From Pomacea canaliculata (taxonomy: Eukaryota > Mollusca > Gastropoda > Architaenioglossa > Ampullariidae): a stretch of DNA of 64,000 bases. The stretch is from positions 2,294,001-2,358,000 of the forward strand of contig NC_037595.1 of the NCBI RefSeq assembly GCF_003073045.1. Reading direction: 5' to 3'. Shown here piece after piece: positions 46,354-57,430 of this stretch (its first letter is position 1; the number at the start of each line of letters is the position of its first letter). Both the position numbers and the translations under genes were made by a program. The notes under the pieces were generated by a model. It worked only from the letters and a program-made list of their open reading frames with translations. It had not been told where the DNA came from and did not search any database.

Positions 46354-47421
46354 ATGAGCAAAAAACATGAAGGCATGAATTCGTCTACCTTGGACACACC
46401 GGTTATAAATTACTACCCCTGGAGTAATCCGCGGAATATAATATCGTTCGAAGTCTATCAGTATGCTTTGTACTACTTCAACACCGCGGTTAAACCCTTC
46501 TTGGTCCTGGTTGGCGTCCCCACCAACCTCATCAACTGCATGGTGTTCAGGAGCCAGGGGCTGAGGGACCGCATGAACCTCTGTCTCTTCACCATGGCGG
46601 CCGTGGACATCACCTACCTCCTGTACTCGCTGGTCCTTGCTGTGGCTCTGTGGATCAAGGTGGTGCAGCCTGTGGTGGGGGAGGAGCTGTACATGAAGGC
46701 GCTGTACTACGCCCTGGGTGTCAGTCACGGGTGGAGGGAGGCATCAGCCCTGGTGGGGCTGGTCATCGCGGTGGAGCGGTGCATCTGTGTCGTCTTCCCG
46801 CTAAAAGCTGCGTCGCTGATGAAGACTCGAACCATGGGCATCCTGCTGGCCACCGTTGTCATCTCCATGCAGGTCGGCTTCATCACGTGGCCTGTCAAAC
46901 AATATGTCTTCTCCGTTTACGATAACACGACTGGACAAATCCGGTGGAAAACTGAGATTTCGAGCCAGTGGCAGGCAAACTCTTTTTTCATGTCATTCAC
47001 CGTTATTGAAGACACGTTCATGCTTGTCATTCTGCCCACGGTCGCCTTAATCGTTATTTTTACCGCCACACTAATTACAATTATCAAGCTGAAAGCGGCC
47101 ATGTATTGGAGGAGAAAGATGAGCTCATTCGGCAATATGGCGCACATCCAGCAGGTGGCGCTGACCCAGATGCTGGTGTTGGTGTCGTGTGTGTACATCA
47201 CCTGCAAACTGCCCTGGATCGCCGTCACCTTCACCAGCATCCTTGACCCCGAGTTTTCCGACACAGGCAGCAACTACAACATCTACAAAGTCTCGCAGCT
47301 GGCAGCACAGATGTGTTCACATGCAAACAGCTCTGTTCACTTCTTCATTTACATCTTCATGTCGTCTCGTTTCAGATCACAGCTTCGTGAACTGTTGTGT
47401 GCGACACCTGTCGGCAAGTAG
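46354..47421 (+). CDS. R9: rhodopsin-class GPCR, second subfamily
   Basis: A 355-residue receptor if the first in-frame ATG (46354, MSKKHEG) is used; a second ATG at 46375 (MNSSTLD, 348 residues) lines up better with the start of R8. The open frame upstream reaches only a TTG at 46324. Motifs: YPWSN; GVPTN in TM1; CLFTMAAVDITYLL in TM2; HGWRE and ERC in TM3; PLKA; NTT in ECL2; CKLPW in TM6; HFFIY in TM7; a short tail ending ATPVGK. Identity with R8 is complete across ECL1 and early TM3 and high as far as ECL2. The 5' leader carries two very short ATG frames (46320 and 46328) that may dampen translation if transcribed. The ligand is unknown. Confidence 0.93.
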   Translation: MSKKHEGMNSSTLDTPVINYYPWSNPRNIISFEVYQYALYYFNTAVKPFLVLVGVPTNLINCMVFRSQGLRDRMNLCLFTMAAVDITYLLYSLVLAVALWIKVVQPVVGEELYMKALYYALGVSHGWREASALVGLVIAVERCICVVFPLKAASLMKTRTMGILLATVVISMQVGFITWPVKQYVFSVYDNTTGQIRWKTEISSQWQANSFFMSFTVIEDTFMLVILPTVALIVIFTATLITIIKLKAAMYWRRKMSSFGNMAHIQQVALTQMLVLVSCVYITCKLPWIAVTFTSILDPEFSDTGSNYNIYKVSQLAAQMCSHANSSVHFFIYIFMSSRFRSQLRELLCATPVGK

Positions 47422-48269
47422 TTCGTCTTAATGGTACGTTAAACCGCTCTTCGTCTATGTCACGTGACTAGCACCAGCAAAGGTTTAAAGTTATTGGCAA
47501 ATATTACAATCAAACGATACAGCCGTATGTCGACACCGTGTGTTCATCATTTGAAAGTATTCGATAGCCTGGAATAATAACACAAATAAATAAATAGATA
47601 AATAAATAAAGGCAGCTTAAAAGGACTCAAGTGTAAAGGGACAAAAATCTATGAAATATTCTCGGATTACTGACAGTATTGTTCGTACTTCGAAAACGGA
47701 AAAAAGTATTATTTTAAACTGATCCAGAGGAGAAAGCAGGTTACAACCGCACGTTTACCTGTGCTAGTTACAGGTATTGTTCTTTCCTCTAAAAAATATC
47801 ATATAAATATTATTGGGAAAACATTTTTATTTGTGAAAAAAGTTGAATTACTTTTAAGGAGAAGATATGTCTTTCTGCTTAATGTTTCAATTAAAGTAAG
47901 CGTTTGAAGTGCGAATTAAAATATGTTTTATCATCACCTTTATTAGTTTATTACACTAGGCTAATTCCGAAAAATACCATAAAGACTTTAAAAATACACA
48001 GAAAAAGCTGCTTTTACACAGCAATGTGCATAGATTTCAACAGAGTAGAAATAATCTTCTCTCAGGGAGAATTTATGAATTTTTTTATAGTTTGATGAAT
48101 TTATTTTTCTATATGGTCAAGCGGTATGTTTCGTGATTATGAATGCTACCTTCTCAGTCCAGTACAAGTGAAGGACATTCGTGTCATAATCACAACCATC
48201 ACCACTTAACCTCAACCATTATCCTCATTTTTATTTATTTCTTTTCTGTTTTTGCTTTCTTCCCTAGAA

Positions 48270-48360
48270 ATGTACTTTGAGTGCACTTTTACAAGGACAA
48301 GACTAATGACTATCTCACATTAGAATAACCGGACATGTCCAGACATTGACAAACATTTCG
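48270..48360. repeat. Diverged spacer repeat, copy 1
   Basis: Shares TGA(A/G)TGCACTTTT, AAGACAAG/AAGGACAAG and CGGACAT(C/G)TCCAGA with 49867-49960, in the same order and spacing. A GACA-rich tract follows both copies at similar distances. It suggests tandem duplication of spacer DNA. Confidence 0.5.
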
Positions 48361-49854
48361 CTGACATCTTTATCAACAGCATCCTTTTATTCAATCTCCA
48401 ATTGCATGGTTTGAAATTGTACATTGCAATGATAACGGATCAGCTTCCAGAGTTTTCTAGAGAAAATCGTTCTGGCAATGTGCCATTGACTGTTTGCTTA
48501 CCTTATGATGTGTTATAAATATATATATATACACACATATATGTACTCACTATACTCAGTACACGTCCATAAAAAAGTCTTACAGCTGCTGTGAACAGGT
48601 GAGATTACAAAGATAAACAACTCTGACTGCATCTGTTGTGGATCCTTGTGAGTGTCCTTTTATCTCGCTTCTTACTTCCTGTACAAGGGCGATAATACAA
48701 ACAAGAATGTACAGACATACAGACAGACGAACGGACGGGAGTACAGACGGGAAGACAGGCGGCCAAATAAAGACAAAACAGTGGACGGACAGGAAACGGG
48801 AAAACTGACGAAAGAGACTGAAGACAATCACGGAGAGAGAGAGAGAGTTGTAATAATATATCATGTGGTGCAGTTAGAAATAAACGGCAATGTTCTGATC
48901 CTTGGAGAACAGTTGAAAAAAGAAAGCTGTTAGTTCGACATACTGGTCTAATTATTTTAACTAGAGATGTAACATGTCTGTTTGTGAAGCCCTGATTGCG
49001 TGACCTACATTATAGTTACTGAAAAGCAATAAGTTGTAATCAGACCGGAAGATAATGATAATCATGCAATAATAGTAATTAGTAATAACTTGTATAACTT
49101 TACAAAATATACTAAGCCACAATAAGGAGTACAAGCTCGTAACATTTAACATTCTCCGTTTTTTAACATTCAAGTTCACGAACACACGAGCAGTCAGCTC
49201 AAAGGAAATGCTCTCAGTCACTGTTTAACAATGAATGAAACCTGAAGTTCGAAAGGTTACTCCTATAGTCAGGGAAGAATTCATTTAGGTTTCAACAGAT
49301 GGTCTTTTGCATCGAATATCAACAACTTATTTCAAAGCGAAATTGGACCCGAGTAGACCCTGAGTGTATCCTACCCACAGTGGAAGAATCGCCTCTCAAA
49401 ACTACGAACTCGCCATCATCACTTTCATCATACCCTCTGTTATCTTTGTTGCAATACCAACATCAGATGTTACTGTACCCGTCGTTATCATAGTCACAAT
49501 GTTCGCTATTATCATCGTGACCATATCCACTATTATTGTGATCACCATAAAACCATTTCATTGTCTCCATTATGGTCACAGTGACAACTAATATTATCTA
49601 GTATTATCTATACCCACTATCATTGTCGCTATTGTTGTCCCCCTTCCTTCTTTTCTTCATCTTCATTTCCTTTGTCTGCTTTATTAGCGCAACAACAGCA
49701 ATAATAATAATAACGTCTTTCAAAGCAGATGCCTTGCCACACCAAAATGCAAAGCAACAACCACGGGACCCAGTTCTTTGTGTAGAGAAAAGTGTAAAAC
49801 AAGGAGACTCTTTACCCTCTTCATATGTCACATCGACCTTCTGTCAACCATCGT

Positions 49855-49960
49855 CGTGACCCAATATTATGAATGCACTTTTGTAAAGACAAGTCTTGAG
49901 AGGCCTGCATGTCAGAGCAAACAGTTGCCCGGACATCTCCAGATGTCGACTGAGTTTGCT
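49855..49960. repeat. Diverged spacer repeat, copy 2
   Basis: Partner of 48270-48360. A possible third, weaker copy with CATCGTGA(A/C)CC begins near 53030. Confidence 0.45.
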
Positions 49961-51639
49961 GATATCCATGTTCGGAGCATCTGGTGTTTTCTTTTGACGA
50001 AAGTGCAAATTGTTTGTTGAAAGTTTTCTTTGTACTGATGGCACATAACTAGGCTTGATCATCGTGATGAGAGGGATGCTGCTGGAATGTTCTAATCACA
50101 ATTGTTCAGGCTTGTACCATGGGCTGATTGATTCACTTAATGATATCTACTCTCTGAGTTTGCTCAGTATATGTCCTCAAAAACTGTCGATTTTCTACAG
50201 AAAACTGCGAAATGATAAGAAAACAAATAGGCGTGTCGCTGGTTGTTTGTCGGATCTTTCAAAAATGTCTGTTATTGTTTTAATTGGTTCTGTGAGGTTC
50301 CTACCCAAAACCTTTTAATGCAAAGACAAAGACAGACGGACAAACTGATGGGCGAACTGACAAATTGACGAACAGACAAACAGGTGGAGAAACACTGGAC
50401 AAGGACGAAGAGCGAAGCCAACATTATAGTATTATATAGTTAAGTAAGGAACAGATATCAATAATCTATTCAATGGTAGTGTAGAAAAAGTTATTTTAAG
50501 ATTCATGACAATATTAGTTATAGGAAAGGAATAGATAGTCACAGACTGAGTTTCTAGTAGCTTTGGTCTTTTCAATTTTTACATCTACTTGCAAGACAGC
50601 AACACATCGGTAAAGACTAATGACAATCTTTATTTCGAGGGCAGCAGAATAAGCAGAGTTATGTTTTGTTTTACATCGAGCCCTCCATCTAGAGAAAGGT
50701 AACTCACACACTTCTACACTACAAACTAAAGCACGAAGAACAAGAGAGAAAGAAAAGTTGGGAGTTGAATGAATACATATGGTGCATTGTTTTCGTTGTT
50801 AGTTAAATAGGATGGTAGAGAGAGAGAGAGACCTTTCAACTTTGAACATTTATTGATTCCACCAATGGGTATATGTCAAGGGATAAATTATCGATATTCA
50901 AAAATGTCATTGGGTCGTTAGATAATGAAAACATTCAAAATGTGTAATCTGTGGTTGGCACGTGGTCATAAATAAACTCATCTACAACAAACTTGTCATG
51001 GGTTTATACATTGTTTAGTAAGAGCTAAGGCCTCAACAACGAAAACATTCTCTATAAACAAAAAAAATGAACAGTCCAACAATAAACGCATTTATGTGAA
51101 CACACACACAGAGACAATCGCACATTATATAACAACAAGGAGCATTAATTTTGCGCATACTTTGAGAAAGAAAAAGAAAGAATGAGATAGATAGAGAAAG
51201 GAAAGAGACGCAAACAGAGTGGCAAACTGTGGAAAAGTGGAGAATAAGTGAATAATATGAACAAACGTGCGTTCGCTCATTTTTTTCTGTATCACAAACG
51301 CTGTAAACAGTTTGGAGGATCTGGAGGGTTATTATGGTCTAACAGTGTCTGTTATGTTTGAGACAAGCAGATAAGAAAACAGTAACACTATTCCAATTGT
51401 CCATTGCCTGTTACCGATTTGGGATGAAAGGAATGACATCAGCAAGACAAAACAATCCCGGCAAAAAGTCATTTATCTTAAATGTCCCGGCTCCACGATT
51501 AACACATACAAGCCAAAAGATATTATCGGAAGATATTAAAATGCGTAATAAAATATTCCTGAAAACATTAAGAGCAACAACAGAGAACTGCAAAACTGAC
51601 AGTTTGAACACTTGGCATGGAGGCCAGCACTAACAAAAA

Positions 51640-52075
51640 CGGTCTTTTGTGAAAAGAAACCAGATATTATATGGACGGAGAGCAGCTCAAAGAGGAAAGG
51701 AGCTTGAGTACGTGGAAGCCACCAGCTCCAAGGATGGCAGCTCCAGTGCAGACATCTCCATCTTGTGTACCCACAACATCATGACATGAGGTTGACTACA
51801 AGGTACAGCCTGTACAAGTCCCTTGTACTACCGGTCCTACTCTGTGGATGTCCAACTAGACTCTGCTTGCCGATAGGGAGAGGAGAATCCAGGTATTCAA
51901 GAAGAAGCTCCTGAGGAGGTATCTCAGATGACAAGAGAAGGAACTTGCTTACAAGCATGAAGGAGTGAAAACCTGCTCACCATGGCTCCAGACAGACCTG
52001 AATGGCGGGCCTCGTCACCTGCCACATCTATCGATGTGTCATCGCCCCACCCGAGACGACGAAAACTATTTCTGC
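51640..52075 (+). mobile_element. LINE ORF2 C-terminal remnant (RTE/Ingi/Nimbus-like)
   Basis: Plus-strand fragments read LEYVEATSSKDGSSSADI, then RYSLYKSLVLPVLLCG, then DRPEWRASSPATS. These are the usual order LEYLGxxxxxDG, RLYKSLVxPxLLYGCE and DRxxWR...A near the end of a LINE reverse transcriptase. They lie in different frames with stops between, so the copy is dead. The clade cannot be fixed by eye. Confidence 0.75.
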
Positions 52076-53394
52076 TGTTAACAATAGTTTGTACTGGACA
52101 GTAGAAACTTAAGTTTACTCGGTACATATTGAGTCTAGGGCCAAAGATCACAGATTTGTCGAGTAATAACTAATTAACGAGGGCATAATTATCATTCATC
52201 AGCGATTTTGTTTCAACAAGAAAAACACGCTCGCTTTATTTATTTCTGCTAAACAGGAATCCATTAAACTAAAATACAATTTGAAAAAGTATATCTTTAT
52301 GACTATTGTTTACCAGACATCGCCTGTATCTTAGTTTTGTCAAGTTTACCGACAAAAACACAGTTTCCGGCACACGTGTCCCTCCTACAAAGCAAAGAAT
52401 CCTTTTCTAGGCCAAGAAAAATATTTTGCGGATCCCGCAGTGTAGCAACCCTGAAATATTTGTAGAAACTATACATTACCTTTTTCTCTGTATTTTTAAT
52501 ATGTTATGTTTCGTGACTAACTGCATTTCTCTAAGAATCTTGTCATTTTATGACTATATACGAATAAACATTTAGAATTAGGAAAATGTCACGTTTGTTT
52601 ATCGACGGTGGGGACAGTGTACAAAAAGATTATTATCTGTTGACTGATGAAGTTAAAACCTGTAGGCGTTACTGTTTAATGAAATCTCTGGTTCTGTAAG
52701 CGCCGATGTGTATAAATAGTCATTCTTAGCTAACATAATTTTGGCGACTTGGTGAGAGTCCACCTCTGTTTGTATGGAACCTGCATGTGTCGACTTTTGT
52801 ACTAAAATGTACGACGGTAAGTAATTGTCATTTGGTAACTTAAATGGGGAGGTAACCATTGTCCCAGTTAGTGTCTAGGGAGGCTTGTTGGCAAACCACA
52901 AGACTCTTAGGTAAGAAAAGGTGAGCGTCAGAAAGTCGTTAGCAGACGGGCAGGAAAGATGACGGACAAGCAACACTGTCGAGGGCAAGTAATCAAGTAA
53001 ACTGTCGGCTAAGTATTGGTCTCCAACAAACCATCATCGTGAACCCATAATAACAAGAACAGCTTTAAAATGTTTTAACTAAACATGTTATCACAAAAGT
53101 ATATGCAGTCCTATTCTATGGATGGAAGTCAATGGACATATGAGCTCACATCCTTTATATATCTTAGATTTTTTTCTGGATGTTTCCAGGTGCCTGCTGA
53201 ACTTTTCTCATGACATCAGCAAGTAGCCAACACCAACGCAGCCTTGATTGACAGTTTTAGCTTCAAAGCGAAAACAACTAAAAAATTAATGAAAAAAATG
53301 CCATAGTAATAGTGCAGCGCAAAGAACAAATTGTAAACAAAATCATTTAGATGCACATTTCTTTCTACTTTTCCTGACCTTTTGCATTGTGAAC

Positions 53395-54471
53395 ATGAAA
53401 TATTCAATCAATTGCTCACTGGCACAAACCGAACTTGAAACCAGCTTTTTGCCTTGGAATAACCCGAGTAATATTCTGAGTTTTCAAATATATCTAAAAG
53501 CTCTACATTTTTGCAATATTCTCGTGAAACCCGTTGTGGTGGTTGCTGGCGTAGCCACCAACATCGTCAACTGTCTGGTGTTCAGACGACAGGGACTCAA
53601 GGACCGCATGAACCTCTGTCTCTTTGTCCTGGCGCTGATAGACATTGTTTACCTTCTGTACTGCATGATATTCACTGTGGCCTACTGGATGAGGATATTT
53701 GACCCTGCGCTAGGAGAGGAATTCTATCAGAAAACATTATTTTATGCGGGTGGCGTGTGTTCCGGTCTGAGAGAGACGTCCACGAGTGTCAGTGTACTGA
53801 TTGCTGTCGAGCGCTGTGTGTGTGTGGTCTTCCCACTGAGGGCCAACTCATTCATGACCACCAGAACCATGGGCATCCTGCTGGCTGCCATTGTGGTGGG
53901 CATGCAGCTGGCTTTCATCATGACACCGTTGAAGAGATACGTGTTCCCGGTGTACGACAACACCACGGGGATGACGATGTGGAAGGTGGCTCGCTCGGCC
54001 ACCTGGCAGGACAACGAGGCTCTGCTCCTGTACGACACGGTGGATGACACCATCATGCTCATCACATTTCCCTTTGTCATGTTCATTCTCGTGTCCGGTG
54101 CCACGGCCATCACGGTGGTCAAGCTGAGAGCTGCTATGTCCTGGCGGCTGAAGAAAAGCTCTGTAAGAAGTGAGGCCCGAGTCTCGCAGGTGGCGCTGAC
54201 CAGGATGCTCGTGCTTGCCTCGTACATCTTCGTTGCCAGCAAAGTCCCGGTAATCACTGTCAGCATGGCCAGGTTGATTTATTCAGAGTTCTCTACCTTT
54301 GGCAAACAATATAATGCTTTCAAGCTGTTTGATTTAATCGTTAATTTTCTCCCCTACGCCCACTGTGCTGTCAGTTTTTTCGTCTACTATTCAATGTCTT
54401 CGCGGTTTAGGTCAGAGCTGCGGGTCCTCTGTGGCTGTTCATGTCGCAGGACATACTTAAAGGATCTATGA
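53395..54471 (+). CDS. R10: rhodopsin-class GPCR, second subfamily
   Basis: A 358-residue receptor. The frame opens with a GTG at 53389, but the first ATG is 53395 (MKYSINCS), used here. LPWNN near residue 19; TM1 with GVATN; TM2 CLFVLALIDIVYLL; TM3 with CSGLRE and ERC; PLRA; NTT in ECL2; TM6 with SKVPV; TM7 with SFFVY. It pairs with R11: from TM1 to TM5 the two are almost identical in DNA, and again across TM7 (YAHCAVSFFVYYSMSSRF), whereas the N-terminus, ECL3 and tail differ. AATAAA lies 90 bp after the stop. A Cys at about 3.32 in TM3 sits near where ligands usually bind. The ligand is unknown. Confidence 0.94.
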   Translation: MKYSINCSLAQTELETSFLPWNNPSNILSFQIYLKALHFCNILVKPVVVVAGVATNIVNCLVFRRQGLKDRMNLCLFVLALIDIVYLLYCMIFTVAYWMRIFDPALGEEFYQKTLFYAGGVCSGLRETSTSVSVLIAVERCVCVVFPLRANSFMTTRTMGILLAAIVVGMQLAFIMTPLKRYVFPVYDNTTGMTMWKVARSATWQDNEALLLYDTVDDTIMLITFPFVMFILVSGATAITVVKLRAAMSWRLKKSSVRSEARVSQVALTRMLVLASYIFVASKVPVITVSMARLIYSEFSTFGKQYNAFKLFDLIVNFLPYAHCAVSFFVYYSMSSRFRSELRVLCGCSCRRTYLKDL

Positions 54472-54560
54472 TCCTGCGGCAAAGGCTTCTATAAAACTTA
54501 AAATGTTTATTGTATCCCATGAGACACGTGCTGAAAGTAAATTTTAACTGTTATTGATAA

Positions 54561-54566
54561 AATAAA
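54561..54566 (+). promoter_or_regulatory. Candidate poly(A) signal of R10
   Basis: AATAAA 90 bp after the R10 stop codon, in TTGATAAAATAAACAC. Confidence 0.4.
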
Positions 54567-55427
54567 CACTTTAGTGCTCATCATTAGAAGGCATTGAGTG
54601 ACCTTATTATTACATCGCTTCGCTGCTTTTTGTCTCTTCAATTTTCCTATCGAAATAAAAACACATTTTAAACAGTAAACATATTAAGGTGCTGTAATAC
54701 TAACAATAAATAAAATAATTTGGTTTTGAAAATTATATTTTTTTCAATATTTCAAAGCAAATATAGGTAGAAGAAAACGTGGTTGTACATACTTGCATAG
54801 TTTAGCTTATATTGTACATAAAATTATTTTTATGTAGGTAAAATCGCGCTTTGTCTTAGGGTAAAGTGGCAAAAATATCTGATTAAAATTGTGAAATTAA
54901 ACATAAGAGAGCTTAGTATAGCAGTGATTTTATTTATCAGGAATAGACTCTTAATATGCGTGTATACATATATACGCAGAGAGAGAACGATAGACGAATA
55001 GTTAGAACGGCTAAAGAGTGAAGAAGAACGGTAGGAGTAAATAAAACAAAGGGATGAAAACCATCAAGGAATAAAAGGAAGATAATTTGCTTAATGTTGT
55101 CCATGAAGCTGGCGTTGATAGAAACCACAAGCATTACTAACATTTTGACCTTCCTTGGGGCCTTGTTCCATTCACCCTGTGACCTGACAGGTGCTGCCAC
55201 CCGATAGAAGCCCTACCTGTGCATGTCTGTATAGACTCGAACACACGAGTACCCCACGCACACGATGGATGCACGCGCTCCCTGCCGACATGAAGTCTGT
55301 ACATACATACCAGCAGGTTACCCAATATTCACCGGCTAGAACCTTGTTTTTTAATTATTCTCATTATTGGTCAAAACAAACAAAAATCTTTATTTATTTG
55401 TCCAAATGAATAGTTTATGTACTTTTG

Positions 55428-55570
55428 TGTACGGGTAGATGTGTAACCGAGGGTTAGAGCACTGGTGTCTGAACCATGAGATACTCGTTTGGCGAAGTGT
55501 ACTGCGCTCAGTCTAATCGGTTGTCGTGGTACCTGACCCTTCGTGACCCATGTGATGGGACACAGAAAAA
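55428..55570 (+). mobile_element. Possible tRNA-derived SINE fragment
   Basis: TGTAACCGAGGGTTAGAGCA (from 55441), followed by CTGGTGTCTGAACC, closely resembles the D-arm and anticodon arm of a tRNA, with an A box. A clear B box is missing, so it is not a working tRNA gene. The rest of the span is unrecognised. An A-rich region follows (55600 on). Confidence 0.45.
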
Positions 55571-57430
55571 AATGTACAACACCAGAAAAATAAACAGGCA
55601 ATGATAGAAAAATATAAAACGAATTAACAAGCTACTTTAGTAGACTCAAATAAAAAAACGAACAGTAGAATAAAAAAAGGATGAATAAATCAAGAAAGAA
55701 GAGAAACAAATGAAGGTAAAAAAAATCAAACGGAAGGAATAGAGAAAAAACAAAGGATAAAAGGGAGGAGTAAAACAGAGACAGAGATCGATTGCTGCCA
55801 AAGCTATTCAGTCAAAAGTACAAAGTTAATACTTGTCACATTTTAAAGACTTTCAGTTTCAAAAATCTCTCTTTGAAATGTTCCAAGAACAATGCATTGC
55901 TAGGTGACTTTATTTTGTGGGCTGGTATGTATGAGGAGGACAAACTCCTTCATTTACTGTAGACCAACATGTATTATTGATAGAATAAATAGCAGACAAC
56001 CAGGAAAATATTTTCTAACATTCACACAAATAGATAAAATACTGAGGACCAATTATATTCATCAGTCCTTTTTCACAAACAAAATATAATATATTTTAAC
56101 AATGACATCGACTGCTGAAGAAAATAATAAATATCGCAATCTTTTAGGGCTTTTGAAAATGATTGAAGCTAAGCTATTTAATGGCAAACATTTACTGTTC
56201 AATTTAGAATTTCTACTGGTATATATAAAGGTCCATCTGCCTGTGGTTTATGAACATTAAAATGCTCATCGGAGGAGAAGCTCGTCTCTATTCTCAATTG
56301 GAGTCGGGTAGACGTGAACATTTTTGTTTGGTCGCTAAATATAGGTATATGTTAATCAAGCACAAACTTTTGTTGTAAACTACAAAATAACTTGCAGCAA
56401 TAATATATAAATTTCGGGTTTGCAAAATCTTATTTTTAGTCCTTCAGCGGTATAAAGGAAACGGTAAGTAAATGTTAAATGTGTGAATACATTGATACAT
56501 AAATAAATGCTTGGTGCTTCTAGATGATCACATCTCGCTGTCAAAGTCAATGAATAATTCTGTAGGAATCATCAATTAAATATTCATCAATTAAATATGT
56601 GATGCCAGCGTCAAAGTTTAAACTCGTGGCTTTGAAGGGAATCATAACTTAAGTCTGAAAAAATAAAAAAATGCTTTGGTCCTTTTGTTGAGTTAACAAA
56701 ACTTAAAAATCTGTGACAGAGAGGTGCCAAGCTTGTCATCGTAAAATATTTATCTTCTCCGGTGATACTAAGGTTTTGTAGTCTTTTACAGAGACAAATG
56801 TAAAAGATTTGACAACCTAATATTCAAAGAGCAGAGAAATGTAAGTGGTTTACTGTGTCTAATACACAAAATCTGTAAGACGAAGCTATATTCTCCCCTT
56901 CCCTGACTACCCATGCACCCGTACGTTGGGTGGGTAAGGGTTAATCTTACCTGGTGTCTCTAACTGATGACTTTTGCTCCAAAGTTCAAAGTTCAGACTA
57001 ACAGTAATCAAGTTTTTATCTCCTTTGATTTTTATCAATCGTTAAAAGAATTTTTACTAAATATCTACTTACCAAGTTGGATTCTCGGATAAAGCTGATA
57101 AACCAAAAAATTCTTATGAAAGAACATTTTTCAAATAGAATGATATTGGGTGTAAAATAACATACATGTCGTCATAAACAATAAACACATCCAATGCGCA
57201 GGTAGACCAACACCAAGACAGCGGTAGATGATGAAATTAAATCTTCTTAATTTATTCTCATTGTATAATGTGTTCATGTAAAGCCTTCTGTAAATGTTTC
57301 AGGCGCAGTCCAGTCAGTGCTCCAGCTAGAGTAAATGATTTCATTTTTCTAGTCGTGTAGTTTCACATATTTTATTAACATTTTTTTTTTAATATCTGTC
57401 CCGTTAGCACTTGGCTGATTAGCCACGAAA

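Larger units (their letters stand above)
47422..53394. other. Intergenic between R9 and R10
   Basis: 6 kb with an AAAT microsatellite (about 47584-47611), two or three diverged copies of the same spacer DNA (see the entries at 48270 and 49855), GACA-rich tracts (48710-48770, 50325-50385) and a LINE remnant (51640-52075). I recognise no gene. Small open frames (for example 49364-49591, poly-Ile/Val/Thr) are low complexity. Confidence 0.5.
54472..57430. other. Intergenic between R10 and R11
   Basis: 3 kb, very AT-rich, with a possible SINE piece (55428-55570) and an A-rich stretch (55600-55780). No gene is recognised. The R11 leader ends in a run of T (57381-57391). Confidence 0.5.

Noticed and set aside
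53742-54266. A 174-codon open frame antisense to R10, with a similar one antisense to R11 (57772-58167)
   Set aside because: They mirror the receptor coding sequence and are conserved only because the receptor is. The same applies to antisense frames in the other genes.
55441-55490. A tRNA gene
   Set aside because: The D-arm and anticodon arm look right, but no clear B box or acceptor stem closes the structure; a SINE piece fits better.
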